Shown: positions 55,573-64,000 of the stretch, one piece after another
Layout: every line of letters starts with the position of its first letter
How positions within the stretch are numbered: position 1 is the stretch's first letter
Assembly (NCBI GenBank): GCA_025354405.1
Contig: JANXMY010000190.1
Location: 1-64,000 of the forward strand
Length of the DNA: 64,000 nucleotides
DNA from: Armatimonadota bacterium
GTDB lineage: Bacteria > Armatimonadota > Armatimonadia > Armatimonadales > Capsulimonadaceae
Direction of reading: 5' to 3'
Made by a program: the position numbers and the translations under genes
Notes under the pieces: generated by a model
What the model was told of the DNA's origin: nothing
The model's database searches: none
What the model saw: the letters and a program-made list of their open reading frames with translations, nothing else

Positions 55573-56754
55573 ATGTCTTTCGTCCGCCTGATGAACCACA
55601 CGGCTCTGCTTCTGCTCGCACTCTCCCCGCTCGCAGTGACCGAGGCACAGACCCCGGCAGTGATTTCCCTCAAACCAAATCCTGCGACGATAATTTCTTT
55701 GCCGCCGCCAACGGACCAGCCTCCGCCGGAATCTCCACTCCCCGACCCCATTCCAATCGGACCGGGTTTTCTGATCAATGGGGCATTGGACCTTCGCACA
55801 CGAACGGCTGACACCGGGCGAACGGGCGGATTCTGGCTCAACACGGCAGAACTGGATATTCAGCACAACATCACGCACCGTAAAACGGCCAGGGGAAATA
55901 TTTACCTGCAGCTTCTCGCAGAGGATGCACCGGACATTCCACACGGCAGCGACATTCAGATTGGCGAAGCCTATGTCACCTACCGCCTCCCTATCGAGGC
56001 GGATTTCAATTCGACGGCCTATGTTAAAGCGGGGCAATTTCAGATCCCATTCGGCCTGCTGGCCGTTTATGACCCGCACCTGCAGATACTTCAGCCGCTG
56101 AATGCACAGTCTCTCGGCCTTCGGACTGACTTCGGACTCGCAGTCTCCGGTCGGCTCTATGGCTATTTAAACTATGACTTTTCGCTAACCACCGGCACCG
56201 GCCCAAACCATATTGATGTCAACCCGAGCCGAGTGGTCTGCTTCCGGCTGGGCCGGACATTCACGACCCGTAACGGCGTCGTCAACATCGGAGGATCGCT
56301 GCTTCAAGGCCGTCTTCCCAACACGGATCTGACTGACGACAATCCGTTTGCTGTCGAGCTGCCGCCGTCAGGTCGAGTTCGTGCTGACCGCCTCGTCAAT
56401 GGAGATCGTTTCGTCAGTAAAAGTCGTATTGCCGGAGACGTCTCATATGGGTATAACCGAGTAACGGCACGCGGCGAGATCGTCGCAGGTGCCGACAAAG
56501 ACCAGCGTGTGCTGGGTTACTATGCCGAGGGTAACTACCGATTCACGCGTCGTCTGAGCGCCGCAGTCGCACGCTCCCTGTTTATCTACCCGACCGGAAA
56601 CAGTAATGCCACTCGCGAGTCAGTCGGCCTGACTTATGCTGGCAGCCGCAACTTGACTATTCGCGGCCTGTATCAATATTTACGCGATGTCCCACGTGAT
56701 GAAGACGGCCGTGTCCGGCACCGCTTCACCGTGCAAGTTTTATTACGATTCTAA
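55573..56754 (+). CDS. Outer-membrane porin (phosphate-selective porin O/P-like)
   Basis: Signal peptide; ARGNIYLQLLAEDAPDIPHGSDIQIGEAYVTYRLP...AYVKAGQFQIPFGL, RTDFGLAVSGRLYGYLNYDFSLTTGTG; terminal aromatic VQVLLRF. Confidence 0.8.
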   Translation: MSFVRLMNHTALLLLALSPLAVTEAQTPAVISLKPNPATIISLPPPTDQPPPESPLPDPIPIGPGFLINGALDLRTRTADTGRTGGFWLNTAELDIQHNITHRKTARGNIYLQLLAEDAPDIPHGSDIQIGEAYVTYRLPIEADFNSTAYVKAGQFQIPFGLLAVYDPHLQILQPLNAQSLGLRTDFGLAVSGRLYGYLNYDFSLTTGTGPNHIDVNPSRVVCFRLGRTFTTRNGVVNIGGSLLQGRLPNTDLTDDNPFAVELPPSGRVRADRLVNGDRFVSKSRIAGDVSYGYNRVTARGEIVAGADKDQRVLGYYAEGNYRFTRRLSAAVARSLFIYPTGNSNATRESVGLTYAGSRNLTIRGLYQYLRDVPRDEDGRVRHRFTVQVLLRF

Positions 56755-56789
56755 ATTTTTACGTCACGCACTAGAAAGTACTTGCAACC

Positions 56790-57446
56790 ATGATGATTCG
56801 TTCTTGGCATCTTGCCACGGCCTTCACGGCCACTGTTTTTGTCGGAGCAGGCCTTCAGGCTGCACCCTCCCCCGCACTTCATATTCGCGGTACGATTCAG
56901 CTCGTACAAGGCAAAGTCCTGTCCCTCTCGACGGCAGCCGGGCCCATCCGTGTACAGCTTCCCCCAAAACCCTTCATCGTCGCCGTCATCCCCTCTGACC
57001 GGGCACATATCAAGGACGGCACATTTCTCGGTATCGCCTCCGTGCCGGGACTAGGCGGAACCCAGCGTGCTCGAGAAGTCGTCGTTTTCCCGGAAGCGGG
57101 TCGCGGCACAGGCGAAGGCAGCTACGCCTGGGATCTGCCCGGTGGCGGAGCGGCAGGCCATTCCAAGATGACCAATGGCACCGCGATGCACTCCAAGATG
57201 ACCAATGGCACCGCTCATAAGTCCAGTGGTGACGCCCTGACTTTGCAGTACAAGAGTGGCACTGGAACCGGATCGCAGACCATCACTCTCCCGGCGAATA
57301 TCCCCATCGTCACCTTTGCTCCGGGTCAAATGTCGCTGCTCAAGCCGGGTGCACACGTCTTTATCGCCGGCCATCATCTGCCAAACGGCATGACAATCGC
57401 CGACCGTGTCCTTGTTGGAAAGAACGGCCTTGTACCGCCAATGTAA
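56790..57446 (+). CDS. Hypothetical exported protein
   Basis: Signal peptide; DRAHIKDGTFLGIASVPGLGGTQRAREVVVFPE; internal duplication HSKMTNGTA x2. Confidence 0.6.
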   Translation: MMIRSWHLATAFTATVFVGAGLQAAPSPALHIRGTIQLVQGKVLSLSTAAGPIRVQLPPKPFIVAVIPSDRAHIKDGTFLGIASVPGLGGTQRAREVVVFPEAGRGTGEGSYAWDLPGGGAAGHSKMTNGTAMHSKMTNGTAHKSSGDALTLQYKSGTGTGSQTITLPANIPIVTFAPGQMSLLKPGAHVFIAGHHLPNGMTIADRVLVGKNGLVPPM

Positions 57447-57559
57447 GGTAACCTGACACACGCAGACTGGAAGTCATCAGCCTGCCTTCCAATCCGAAGT
57501 TTAGCCCAGTGACTGCCCACCAGGATATTCTGCATTTCTAAAGCATTCAGGAGAAATCA

Positions 57560-58546
57560 ATGAATTACGCTAAGCTGGGAAAAACCGGCCTCAAAGTCTC
57601 GAGAATCTGCCTCGGGTGCATGACTTATGGCATCCCTGAACGCGGCAATCATCCCTGGACACTCGACGAATCGGAGAGCCGCCCATTTATCGAACGGGCA
57701 TTAGAGCTAGGTATCAATTTCTTTGATACGGCCAATGTCTATTCCGATGGCACCAGCGAAGAGATTTTAGGCCGCGCCCTGCGCGACTTCAGCACACGCG
57801 ACTCGGTGGTCATCGCGACGAAGGTACATGGCCGTATGCGCCCCGGCCCGAATGGAGCAGGTCTGTCGCGCAAGGCAATATTCGCGGAGATCGATGCCAG
57901 CCTGCGACGACTGGGCACAGATTATGTGGACCTGTACCAGATACACCGATGGGACGGCGAAACGCCAATTGAGGAGACTTTGGAGGCACTGCACGATCTG
58001 GTGAAAGCCGGCAAAGTGCGTTATCTCGGGGCATCCTCGATGTACGCCTGGCAGTTCTGTCAATCCCTTTATCTGGCTGACCTGCATGGCTGGACACGCT
58101 TCGTTTCCATGCAAGACCACCTGAATCTCCTCAGCCGCGAAGAGGAGCGGGAGATGCTCGGGCTCTGCACAGCGGAAGGCATCGGGGTGCTGCCCTGGAG
58201 TCCTCTGGCTCGGGGCCGTCTGACCAGGCCCTGGGAGGACGAACCCAGCACAAAACGGGGCGAGACGGACGAGTTCGGCAAAACCCTATACCAGGGAGCG
58301 GAAGATTCCGATCGCGCAATTGTGAAGCAGGTAGGCCTGATTGCGGCGGCAAGGGGAGTTCCCCGCGCACAGGTCGCGCTGGCCTGGGTGCTTTCCAAAC
58401 CGGTGGTAACGTCACCGATCATCGGAGCGTCGAAGCCGCATCATTTGGAAGACGCCGTAGCGGCACTGGAAATCAAACTTACGCGAGAAGAGATCGCCGC
58501 TCTGGAAGGGCCGTATGTGCCGCATGCTGTGAGCGGGTTTTCGTGA
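57560..58546 (+). CDS. Aldo/keto reductase
   Basis: YAKLGKTGLKVSRICLGCMTYG, INFFDTANVYSDGTSEEILGRAL, VDLYQIHRWD, PVVTSPIIGASKPHHLEDAVAAL. Confidence 0.95.
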   Translation: MNYAKLGKTGLKVSRICLGCMTYGIPERGNHPWTLDESESRPFIERALELGINFFDTANVYSDGTSEEILGRALRDFSTRDSVVIATKVHGRMRPGPNGAGLSRKAIFAEIDASLRRLGTDYVDLYQIHRWDGETPIEETLEALHDLVKAGKVRYLGASSMYAWQFCQSLYLADLHGWTRFVSMQDHLNLLSREEEREMLGLCTAEGIGVLPWSPLARGRLTRPWEDEPSTKRGETDEFGKTLYQGAEDSDRAIVKQVGLIAAARGVPRAQVALAWVLSKPVVTSPIIGASKPHHLEDAVAALEIKLTREEIAALEGPYVPHAVSGFS

Positions 58547-58557
58547 CACGCGGCAGG

Positions 58558-58563
58558 TATAAT
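58558..58563 (+). promoter_or_regulatory. -10 element (TATAAT) 6 nt from ATG
   Basis: TATAAT-AGACCT-ATG. Confidence 0.6.
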
Positions 58564-58569
58564 AGACCT

Positions 58570-59049
58570 ATGCCCTCTGCTGACACACTTCCTGCATCAC
58601 CGATAAAACCCACCGCCTCACCTTTCTGGAAATGGCTGATGCGTCTTTCCGGCACGCTCGCGATTGCGCTGTTTCTGACGCCCTCGTTTTATGTCGTCAA
58701 GTACTACGCCTTTGACTTGCCACGAGAGAAAGCAATTGCCGCGCCGGGTTCTGCGAAGTGGAATAACGATCCACAGAACCCGGATTCGATGATGGCTGAA
58801 GTTCAGGCGGCGAAGCAGCCGCCTCACGGAGAGGCCGCGCAGGGGCAGTCTGATCGCATTCAAGCAATTCGGGAATTAGGAAAAACGCTTCGTCTGCCAG
58901 GTATGGGCTGGCGCCGCCCTATGGAATCACTTTCGGCAAAAGCCGCACTGGCAGAGTTGGCTTCTCATTGCATCGATCCAAAAGTCAAATCAGCGGCAGC
59001 AGAGGAACTCAGAAACCTAGCGCGTGGCGGGGCGACCCTTCAGCGATAA
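58570..59049 (+). CDS. Hypothetical single-TM protein
   Basis: ORF 58543-59049; ATG at 58570 chosen because of the adjacent TATAAT; one TM segment LSGTLAIALFLTPSFYVVKYY. Confidence 0.55.
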   Translation: MPSADTLPASPIKPTASPFWKWLMRLSGTLAIALFLTPSFYVVKYYAFDLPREKAIAAPGSAKWNNDPQNPDSMMAEVQAAKQPPHGEAAQGQSDRIQAIRELGKTLRLPGMGWRRPMESLSAKAALAELASHCIDPKVKSAAAEELRNLARGGATLQR

Positions 59050-59077
59050 CGAGGTGGCGGGTTGAAAAGGTCGATAT

Positions 59078-60301
59078 TTGAAACGAACGCCGGGACTGGC
59101 TTTTATCTTTGTTACACTGCTGATCGATGTTCTCGGGTTCGGACTGCTGGTTCCCATTCTGCCGAAGTTCGTCGCGATGCTTTCCCACGGCAGCATCAGT
59201 GCCGGAGCACGGGACTACGGCTGGTTGTTGTCGCTTTACGGGGCGATGCAATTTTTGTTTTCCCCACTCTTAGGATCATTGAGTGACCGCTTTGGACGCC
59301 GCCCGGTGCTGCTGCTGTCCCTGTTCTTTACAGGTGTCGACTATGTGATCATGGCACTCGCCCCAAGCCTGATCTGGCTTTACATCGGGCGCACACTCTC
59401 GGGAATCACTGGGGCAAGTTTCACGGCGGCCTCAGCATATATCGCGGATGTCAGCCCGCCGGAGAAGCGGGCGCAGAACTTTGGGCTGATCGGCGCCGCC
59501 TTCGGGGTCGGTTTTATCATTGGCCCTGCTCTCGGCGGCCTGCTGGGTGAATGGGGCGAACGTGTGCCGTTCTGGGCTGCTGCGGGATTGTCGTTTGCAA
59601 ATCTTCTCTATGGGATATTTATCCTGCCGGAGTCGCTGAAACCGGAAAACCGGCGTCCGCTTCGCATCAGGGAAGCGAATCCTATCGGAGTCTTCACCGT
59701 GCTGGGAAAATACCCGCTGGTCTGGGGCCTCGCCGGGACCCTGGCGGCGAGCAACTTGGCTCTTCAGTGCCTTGCCAGTACCTGGGTGCTCTGGGGGACA
59801 GATCAATTCGGCTGGGGCACGCGTGCAAACGGCCTCTCTTTAGGGGCCTTTGGGGCAGTCTCCCTGATCTTCCAGGCAGGACTGGCCCGCTATTTACTGC
59901 CCCGCCTTGGCGAAAAGCGGGCAGTCATCATCGGCCTTGCCGTCGGGGTGCTGGAATATGCCGGCTATGGCCTGGCGACACAGGGATGGATGGTCTATGT
60001 GATTATGCTGATGGCAGGCCTCTCCTATCTGGTCGGACAGGCAGCGCAGAGCATTCTGTCGCATCAAGTCGGCGATGATGCCCAGGGAACACTCCAAGGG
60101 GGACTGACAAGTCTGAACAGCCTCACAGGGATCGCTGGCCCGATACTCGCGACAGCGCTGTTTGCCTATTACACCCGTCCCCATGCCCCTCTGCACCTCC
60201 CAGGCATTCCGTTCTTTTTGGCCTCGGCTCTGGATGCCGTCGCTCTTGTCCTAGCTATTCGTGCGCTGGCCACGCGCCGAGGCCCTGTTTCTGCCACATG
60301 A
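59078..60301 (+). CDS. MFS transporter (TetA/DHA1-like)
   Basis: [79 protein letters not shown]. Confidence 0.93.
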   Translation: MKRTPGLAFIFVTLLIDVLGFGLLVPILPKFVAMLSHGSISAGARDYGWLLSLYGAMQFLFSPLLGSLSDRFGRRPVLLLSLFFTGVDYVIMALAPSLIWLYIGRTLSGITGASFTAASAYIADVSPPEKRAQNFGLIGAAFGVGFIIGPALGGLLGEWGERVPFWAAAGLSFANLLYGIFILPESLKPENRRPLRIREANPIGVFTVLGKYPLVWGLAGTLAASNLALQCLASTWVLWGTDQFGWGTRANGLSLGAFGAVSLIFQAGLARYLLPRLGEKRAVIIGLAVGVLEYAGYGLATQGWMVYVIMLMAGLSYLVGQAAQSILSHQVGDDAQGTLQGGLTSLNSLTGIAGPILATALFAYYTRPHAPLHLPGIPFFLASALDAVALVLAIRALATRRGPVSAT

Positions 60302-60966
60302 AGAACCGATTTCAGACTGCGAGAACGCACTGGGTCCCGGCGGCGGGGATGCCTGAATGGCCGCAGGGCGAAGTACATCTCTGGCGCATAGATCTCCGAA
60401 CTGCTCCCACTAACACCTCCGTTCTCTCGTCCGATGAGCAGGCACGGCCAGCGCATTTCCAGCAGACTCGCAGCCTCCTGCGCACCCTGCTTGGGCACTA
60501 TTATAGTCAGCCGCCCCAAAGTCTGCACTTCGACTATGGAACCAGCGGCAAGCCATTTCTCTCCTCTCCTCCGTTACTCTCCCCTCAGCCGACACGGGAA
60601 ATATTGCATTTCAACCTTTCCCACGCAGACGAAATGGCACTGATTGCAATAACGGCGAGCGCCGAGGTTGGGGTCGATGTGGAAAGACTTCGGTCGGTCG
60701 GCCATGCCCAAAAAATCGCCCGGCGCTTTTTCACCGCGAAAGACCTGAGTTGGCTTGAGGAAGAGCCAAGCGAAGAGCGGTTTTTTCAGGCCTGGACCCG
60801 CACGGAAGCCAGGCTGAAAGCGCGGGGAAGGGGGGTATTTGCAGCGTTGAGCGAAGCCGCCCCCGTTTCGGTGCTGAATATCGACGCTCAGGTGGGCTAT
60901 GCCGCCGCTGTCGCCGTGCATGGCGAGATGCCGATTCTCAGGTTTTGGGAGTGGAAGCCAGAATAG
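60298..60966 (+). CDS. 4'-phosphopantetheinyl transferase (Sfp-type)
   Basis: FNLSHADEMALIAI, VGVDVERL, RFFQAWTRTEARLKARGRG; ATGA overlap with the MFS stop. Confidence 0.9.
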   Translation: MKNRFQTARTHWVPAAGMPEWPQGEVHLWRIDLRTAPTNTSVLSSDEQARPAHFQQTRSLLRTLLGHYYSQPPQSLHFDYGTSGKPFLSSPPLLSPQPTREILHFNLSHADEMALIAITASAEVGVDVERLRSVGHAQKIARRFFTAKDLSWLEEEPSEERFFQAWTRTEARLKARGRGVFAALSEAAPVSVLNIDAQVGYAAAVAVHGEMPILRFWEWKPE

Positions 60967-61031
60967 TTCTACTCTTCAGGAACTTCGGACTCTTCAGGAA
61001 CTTCGGATCTGCCAGCAAGTGTTATTGCCGT

Positions 61032-62048
61032 ATGGCATTACCGCTTTCGATTCTTGATCTGTCCCCCGTCAGCTCCGGCATGACGGCAGGGCAGGCACTA
61101 AATAACACGCTGGAGCTGGCACAGACAGCGGAGCGGCTAGGATATCACCGATTCTGGCTCGCGGAGCACCATAACATGCCCGGCATCGCGTCTTCGTCGC
61201 CGGAAATACTCATCGGCCAGGTCGCCCGCATGACTTCGAGAATACGCGTTGGGTCGGGCGGGGTGATGCTGCCAAATCATGCACCGCTCAAAGTCGCTGA
61301 GTCGTTCCTCACGCTGGAAGCACTTTTTCCGGGCCGGATCGATCTGGGAATTGGGCGCGCTCCCGGCAGCGACCCACGAACTGCACAGGCATTGCGTCGA
61401 TCACAGAAAATTGGGAGCGAGCTGCCCGAATTGCTGGAGGATCTGTTTGCCTTTGCCGGCGGAGGTTTCCCGGAGGGGCATCCATTCCAGTCCGTTTCGG
61501 CAGTTCCAATGGGGGTAGCCCTGCCTCCAGTATGGCTCCTCGGTTCGAGCGATTACAGCGCCCGGGTCGCGGGGCAGATGGGCCTCGGATTTGTGTTCGC
61601 CCATCATATCAACCCACACGGAGCGGCTGCTGCGATGCAAATTTACCGCGATCACTGGGCAGCCGCAGGGTATCAAACTGATCCGCGGTCGATAGTGACC
61701 ACTTCCGTAATCTGCGCCGACACGGATGCCGAGGCAGACGTTTTGGCCTCATCGTTCGACCTGGCCTGGCTGCGGCTTGCGGCGGGTCGTCCGAGCCAGT
61801 TCCCCAGTGTCGCCGAGGCGCAGGCCTATCGTTACACGGGTCGGGAGCGAATGATGGTGAAGGAGACGCGGGCGCGGCTGATCGCAGGTTCACCGCAGAC
61901 CGTCCGCAGTGGAATATGCGCCCTTGGAGGCCAAACCGGAGCTGATGAAGTAATGGTCACGACCATGGTTCACGGCCATGCTGAACGCCTGCGCACTTAT
62001 GAACTGCTTGCGGAGGCGTTCGAGCTGGATCATGCTACCGGGTCGTAA
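61032..62048 (+). CDS. Luciferase-like flavin monooxygenase (MsnO8-like)
   Basis: LSILDLSPVSSGMTAGQALNNTLELAQTAERLGYHRFWLAEHHNMPGIASSSPEILIGQVA, RIRVGSGGVMLPNHAPLKVAE, RIDLGIGRAPGSD. Start set at MALPLS. Confidence 0.92.
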   Translation: MALPLSILDLSPVSSGMTAGQALNNTLELAQTAERLGYHRFWLAEHHNMPGIASSSPEILIGQVARMTSRIRVGSGGVMLPNHAPLKVAESFLTLEALFPGRIDLGIGRAPGSDPRTAQALRRSQKIGSELPELLEDLFAFAGGGFPEGHPFQSVSAVPMGVALPPVWLLGSSDYSARVAGQMGLGFVFAHHINPHGAAAAMQIYRDHWAAAGYQTDPRSIVTTSVICADTDAEADVLASSFDLAWLRLAAGRPSQFPSVAEAQAYRYTGRERMMVKETRARLIAGSPQTVRSGICALGGQTGADEVMVTTMVHGHAERLRTYELLAEAFELDHATGS

Positions 62049-62709
62049 TCCGGTCTTCCACCACGGTGGTGATCGTGGGATGCGCTGCAAGATAGCTGCT
62101 GAGACTTTTTGCGATCGGAATCCCTGTGTCTTCGGTGATGTCTTTTTGACCAAATATCTGGAAATAGCCCAGGCTGCCTCCGGCCAAAGGACGAGGGACT
62201 GCCACACGGTAGGTTTTCCCGGCATCCATCTCCCCGCCACCCACACCAACCAGCGAAACGCGGCTGCCAGCGGCCTGCGTTGGATTATAACGAATCTGCA
62301 GCCCGGAGATCTGGAGAAATCCATCGAACGGCTGCGGGGCACGGGAGACCGACCGCTCGGCAACTTTGAGCAGCTGGGCCCCGGTGAGGTTCAGCACAAC
62401 TACGGTATCACTCGGGTCGGCAGCATACCGAAGCGTGGCAACAAGGGTGCTGATCTCCACTTTACCGGCGGAGATTTTTGCGCTGCCGTCGATTTCGTCC
62501 GCAGGGATTAAAGCAATCTGTGTATGCCCAGTCTGACGCAAAGCATCGGCGATGAGATTACCTAAGCTGGTTTCCCGTGATGACACACCAGACGCCGACA
62601 AAGCATTCTGCACCTGCACGGTGTCCTTGGTCGAGGCAGCCGGAGAAGCCGCGAAAGCCGGCATAGCCATCAGCACCAAGCCAAAGATTGTCATAGGGAG
62701 CGTTTTCAT
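62035..62709 (-). CDS. Exported 5'-nucleotidase C-terminal domain protein
   Basis: Signal peptide MKTLPMTIFGLVLMAMPAFA; ETSLGNLIADALRQ, VVVLNLTGAQLLKVAERSVSR, FLQISGLQIRYNPTQAAGSRV, YRVAVPRPLAGG: UshA C-terminal domain pattern. Confidence 0.8.
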   Translation of the reverse strand: MKTLPMTIFGLVLMAMPAFAASPAASTKDTVQVQNALSASGVSSRETSLGNLIADALRQTGHTQIALIPADEIDGSAKISAGKVEISTLVATLRYAADPSDTVVVLNLTGAQLLKVAERSVSRAPQPFDGFLQISGLQIRYNPTQAAGSRVSLVGVGGGEMDAGKTYRVAVPRPLAGGSLGYFQIFGQKDITEDTGIPIAKSLSSYLAAHPTITTVVEDRITTR

Positions 62710-62719
62710 AAGTGTTCCG

Positions 62720-63829
62720 TTAATCCTGCATCTTCTGGGTCTGCTGCCAGCGCAAAAAGTCGTCGATAAAGTCGTCGAATTCCCCGTTCATCACACGCTG
62801 AATATCGCCAGTTTCATGGGCGGTTCGCGTATCTTTCACCAGCGTATAAGGCTGAAACACATAATTCCGAGTTTGGTGCCCGAAGGCGATATCTTTGCGC
62901 TCGCCGCGCAGATCGTCGATCCCCGTGCGCTGTTCCAGCCGGGCGATTTCCAGCAGCCGGGCCTTCAGGACGCGCAGGGCGCGTTCATAGTTCTGCAGCT
63001 GTGAGCGCTGATCCTGGCAGGTCACCACGATATTTGTTGGCAGATGGGTCAGGCGGACCGCCGTTTCGTTTTTCTGGACATTCTGCCCGCCCGCACCTCG
63101 GCTCAGCGTATGCTCGCGCTTCAGGTCTTTGGCGGGTATGTCCACGTCTTCGACTTCCGCAACTTCCGGCACGACATTTACGCCCGCAAAGGACGTTTCA
63201 CGCGTTTTGTTGAACGGCGACATCCGCACCAGCCGGTGGACGCCATGTTCGCCCTGCAAAAGTCCATACGCATTCTTGCCTTCGATGCGCAGCGACGTAC
63301 TTTTCAGTCCAGCGACATCCCCTTCAACTTCATCCATAATCTCGGCTTTAAAGTGGTGGCGGTCCGCCCAGCGCAGGTACATCCGCTGCAGCATGGAAGT
63401 CCAGTCATTGGCATCCGCCCCACCCGCGCCGGCATTGATCTCTAAAATAGCCGGGGCCGCATCGTGTGCTCCGGAAAGGAGTGTTTCGACTTCCAGCTTA
63501 TCCAACGCCGCGCTCAGCGAGGCCAGCTCAGTGGACAGCTCAGGGGCGTAAGTATCGGGATCGTCTTCCATCCCCGCCAGCTCGGCCATCGTCCGCGCAT
63601 CTTCCAGCCGTTTTCGAGCCGCCACCCACGGAGCCAGACTCTCTTTCAGCACATTCAGGCGCTGCATCTGTGCCTGCGCCCCGATGGGATCATCCCAGAA
63701 CTGCGCCCCACCTGCCGCTTCTTCCAGCGATTGAATCTCCGCGCTTCGGGCTTCCAGGTCGAGCGGCTTGCTCAGCGATTCCAGCCGACTCCCCACATCT
63801 CCAATTGCTTTGACGACTTCTTCGAGCAC
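62720..63829 (-). CDS. prfB: Peptide chain release factor 2
   Basis: VRMSPFNKTRETSFAGV (SPF), SRGAGGQNVQKNETAVRLTHLPTNIVV (GGQ). GTG start at 63829 after GAGGGAAC; single continuous frame. Confidence 0.93.
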   Translation of the reverse strand: MLEEVVKAIGDVGSRLESLSKPLDLEARSAEIQSLEEAAGGAQFWDDPIGAQAQMQRLNVLKESLAPWVAARKRLEDARTMAELAGMEDDPDTYAPELSTELASLSAALDKLEVETLLSGAHDAAPAILEINAGAGGADANDWTSMLQRMYLRWADRHHFKAEIMDEVEGDVAGLKSTSLRIEGKNAYGLLQGEHGVHRLVRMSPFNKTRETSFAGVNVVPEVAEVEDVDIPAKDLKREHTLSRGAGGQNVQKNETAVRLTHLPTNIVVTCQDQRSQLQNYERALRVLKARLLEIARLEQRTGIDDLRGERKDIAFGHQTRNYVFQPYTLVKDTRTAHETGDIQRVMNGEFDDFIDDFLRWQQTQKMQD

Positions 63830-63947
63830 TTCGTTCCCTCTTTGGGTACAGTATACCTGATGGCTGTACGCATGAGGAATTTGGCGGGTGGATGTCAAAG
63901 TTTTTACCCCAGAGATGGCCCTCACATCATCCAAACTCAGGCTTTTG

Positions 63948-63995
63948 CCCGCGAAGGCGGGGATCTGCACTTTCCAGGCACGGGGGTTTAGACCC
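63948..63995. repeat. Pair of hairpins resembling the 12.2 kb intergenic repeats
   Basis: CCCGC-GAAG-GCGGG (63948-63961) and GGGT-TTAG-ACCC (63984-63995) upstream of prfB at the window edge. Confidence 0.5.
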
Positions 63996-64000
63996 GCGCT

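Overview
The 64 kb window is dense with bacterial chromosomal genes. Gene content suggests a diderm bacterium, possibly Armatimonadota-like: DUF1559/H-X9-DG pseudopilins, KdsC/KdsD, Lgt/LspA and an alternative complex III. Taxonomy is inference only. The main blocks, in order: two convergent DUF1559 pseudopilins; an oxidative pentose-phosphate operon with redox carriers interleaved (gnd, DUF2231, cytochrome c, zwf, [2Fe-2S] ferredoxin, HDAC-like); a secDF fusion; recJ; a PAS-GGDEF-HD-GYP protein; a pabB-pabC fusion; a crtC-like/GT2 divergent pair; a rmlD-ileS-traR-lspA-lgt-rluD operon; tRNA-Tyr and tRNA-Thr; a GH2 enzyme; a glycine-rich RRM protein; an alternative complex III operon with split ActB (36.7-44.7 kb); two GT39-like membrane proteins; kdsC/kdsD; a GAF-array/RsbW-like pair; a porin; an MFS transporter; a phosphopantetheinyl transferase; a luciferase-like monooxygenase; and prfB. 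I saw no rRNA, CRISPR array, transposase, prophage or obvious defence system. The observations most worth checking are: (i) inverted arrays of a ~21 bp unit capped by paired hairpins whose stems covary (48.88-49.21 kb), with a possible related unit after secDF; (ii) an in-frame palindromic repeat-like insertion inside actB1; (iii) a tRNA-Glu-like gene with an 8-nt (or 6-nt) anticodon loop and a T-stem bulge; (iv) a recurring leaderless promoter arrangement (-10 box about 6-10 nt from ATG); (v) UshA-type 5'-nucleotidase domains split over two loci. All calls are by eye; no database search was run.
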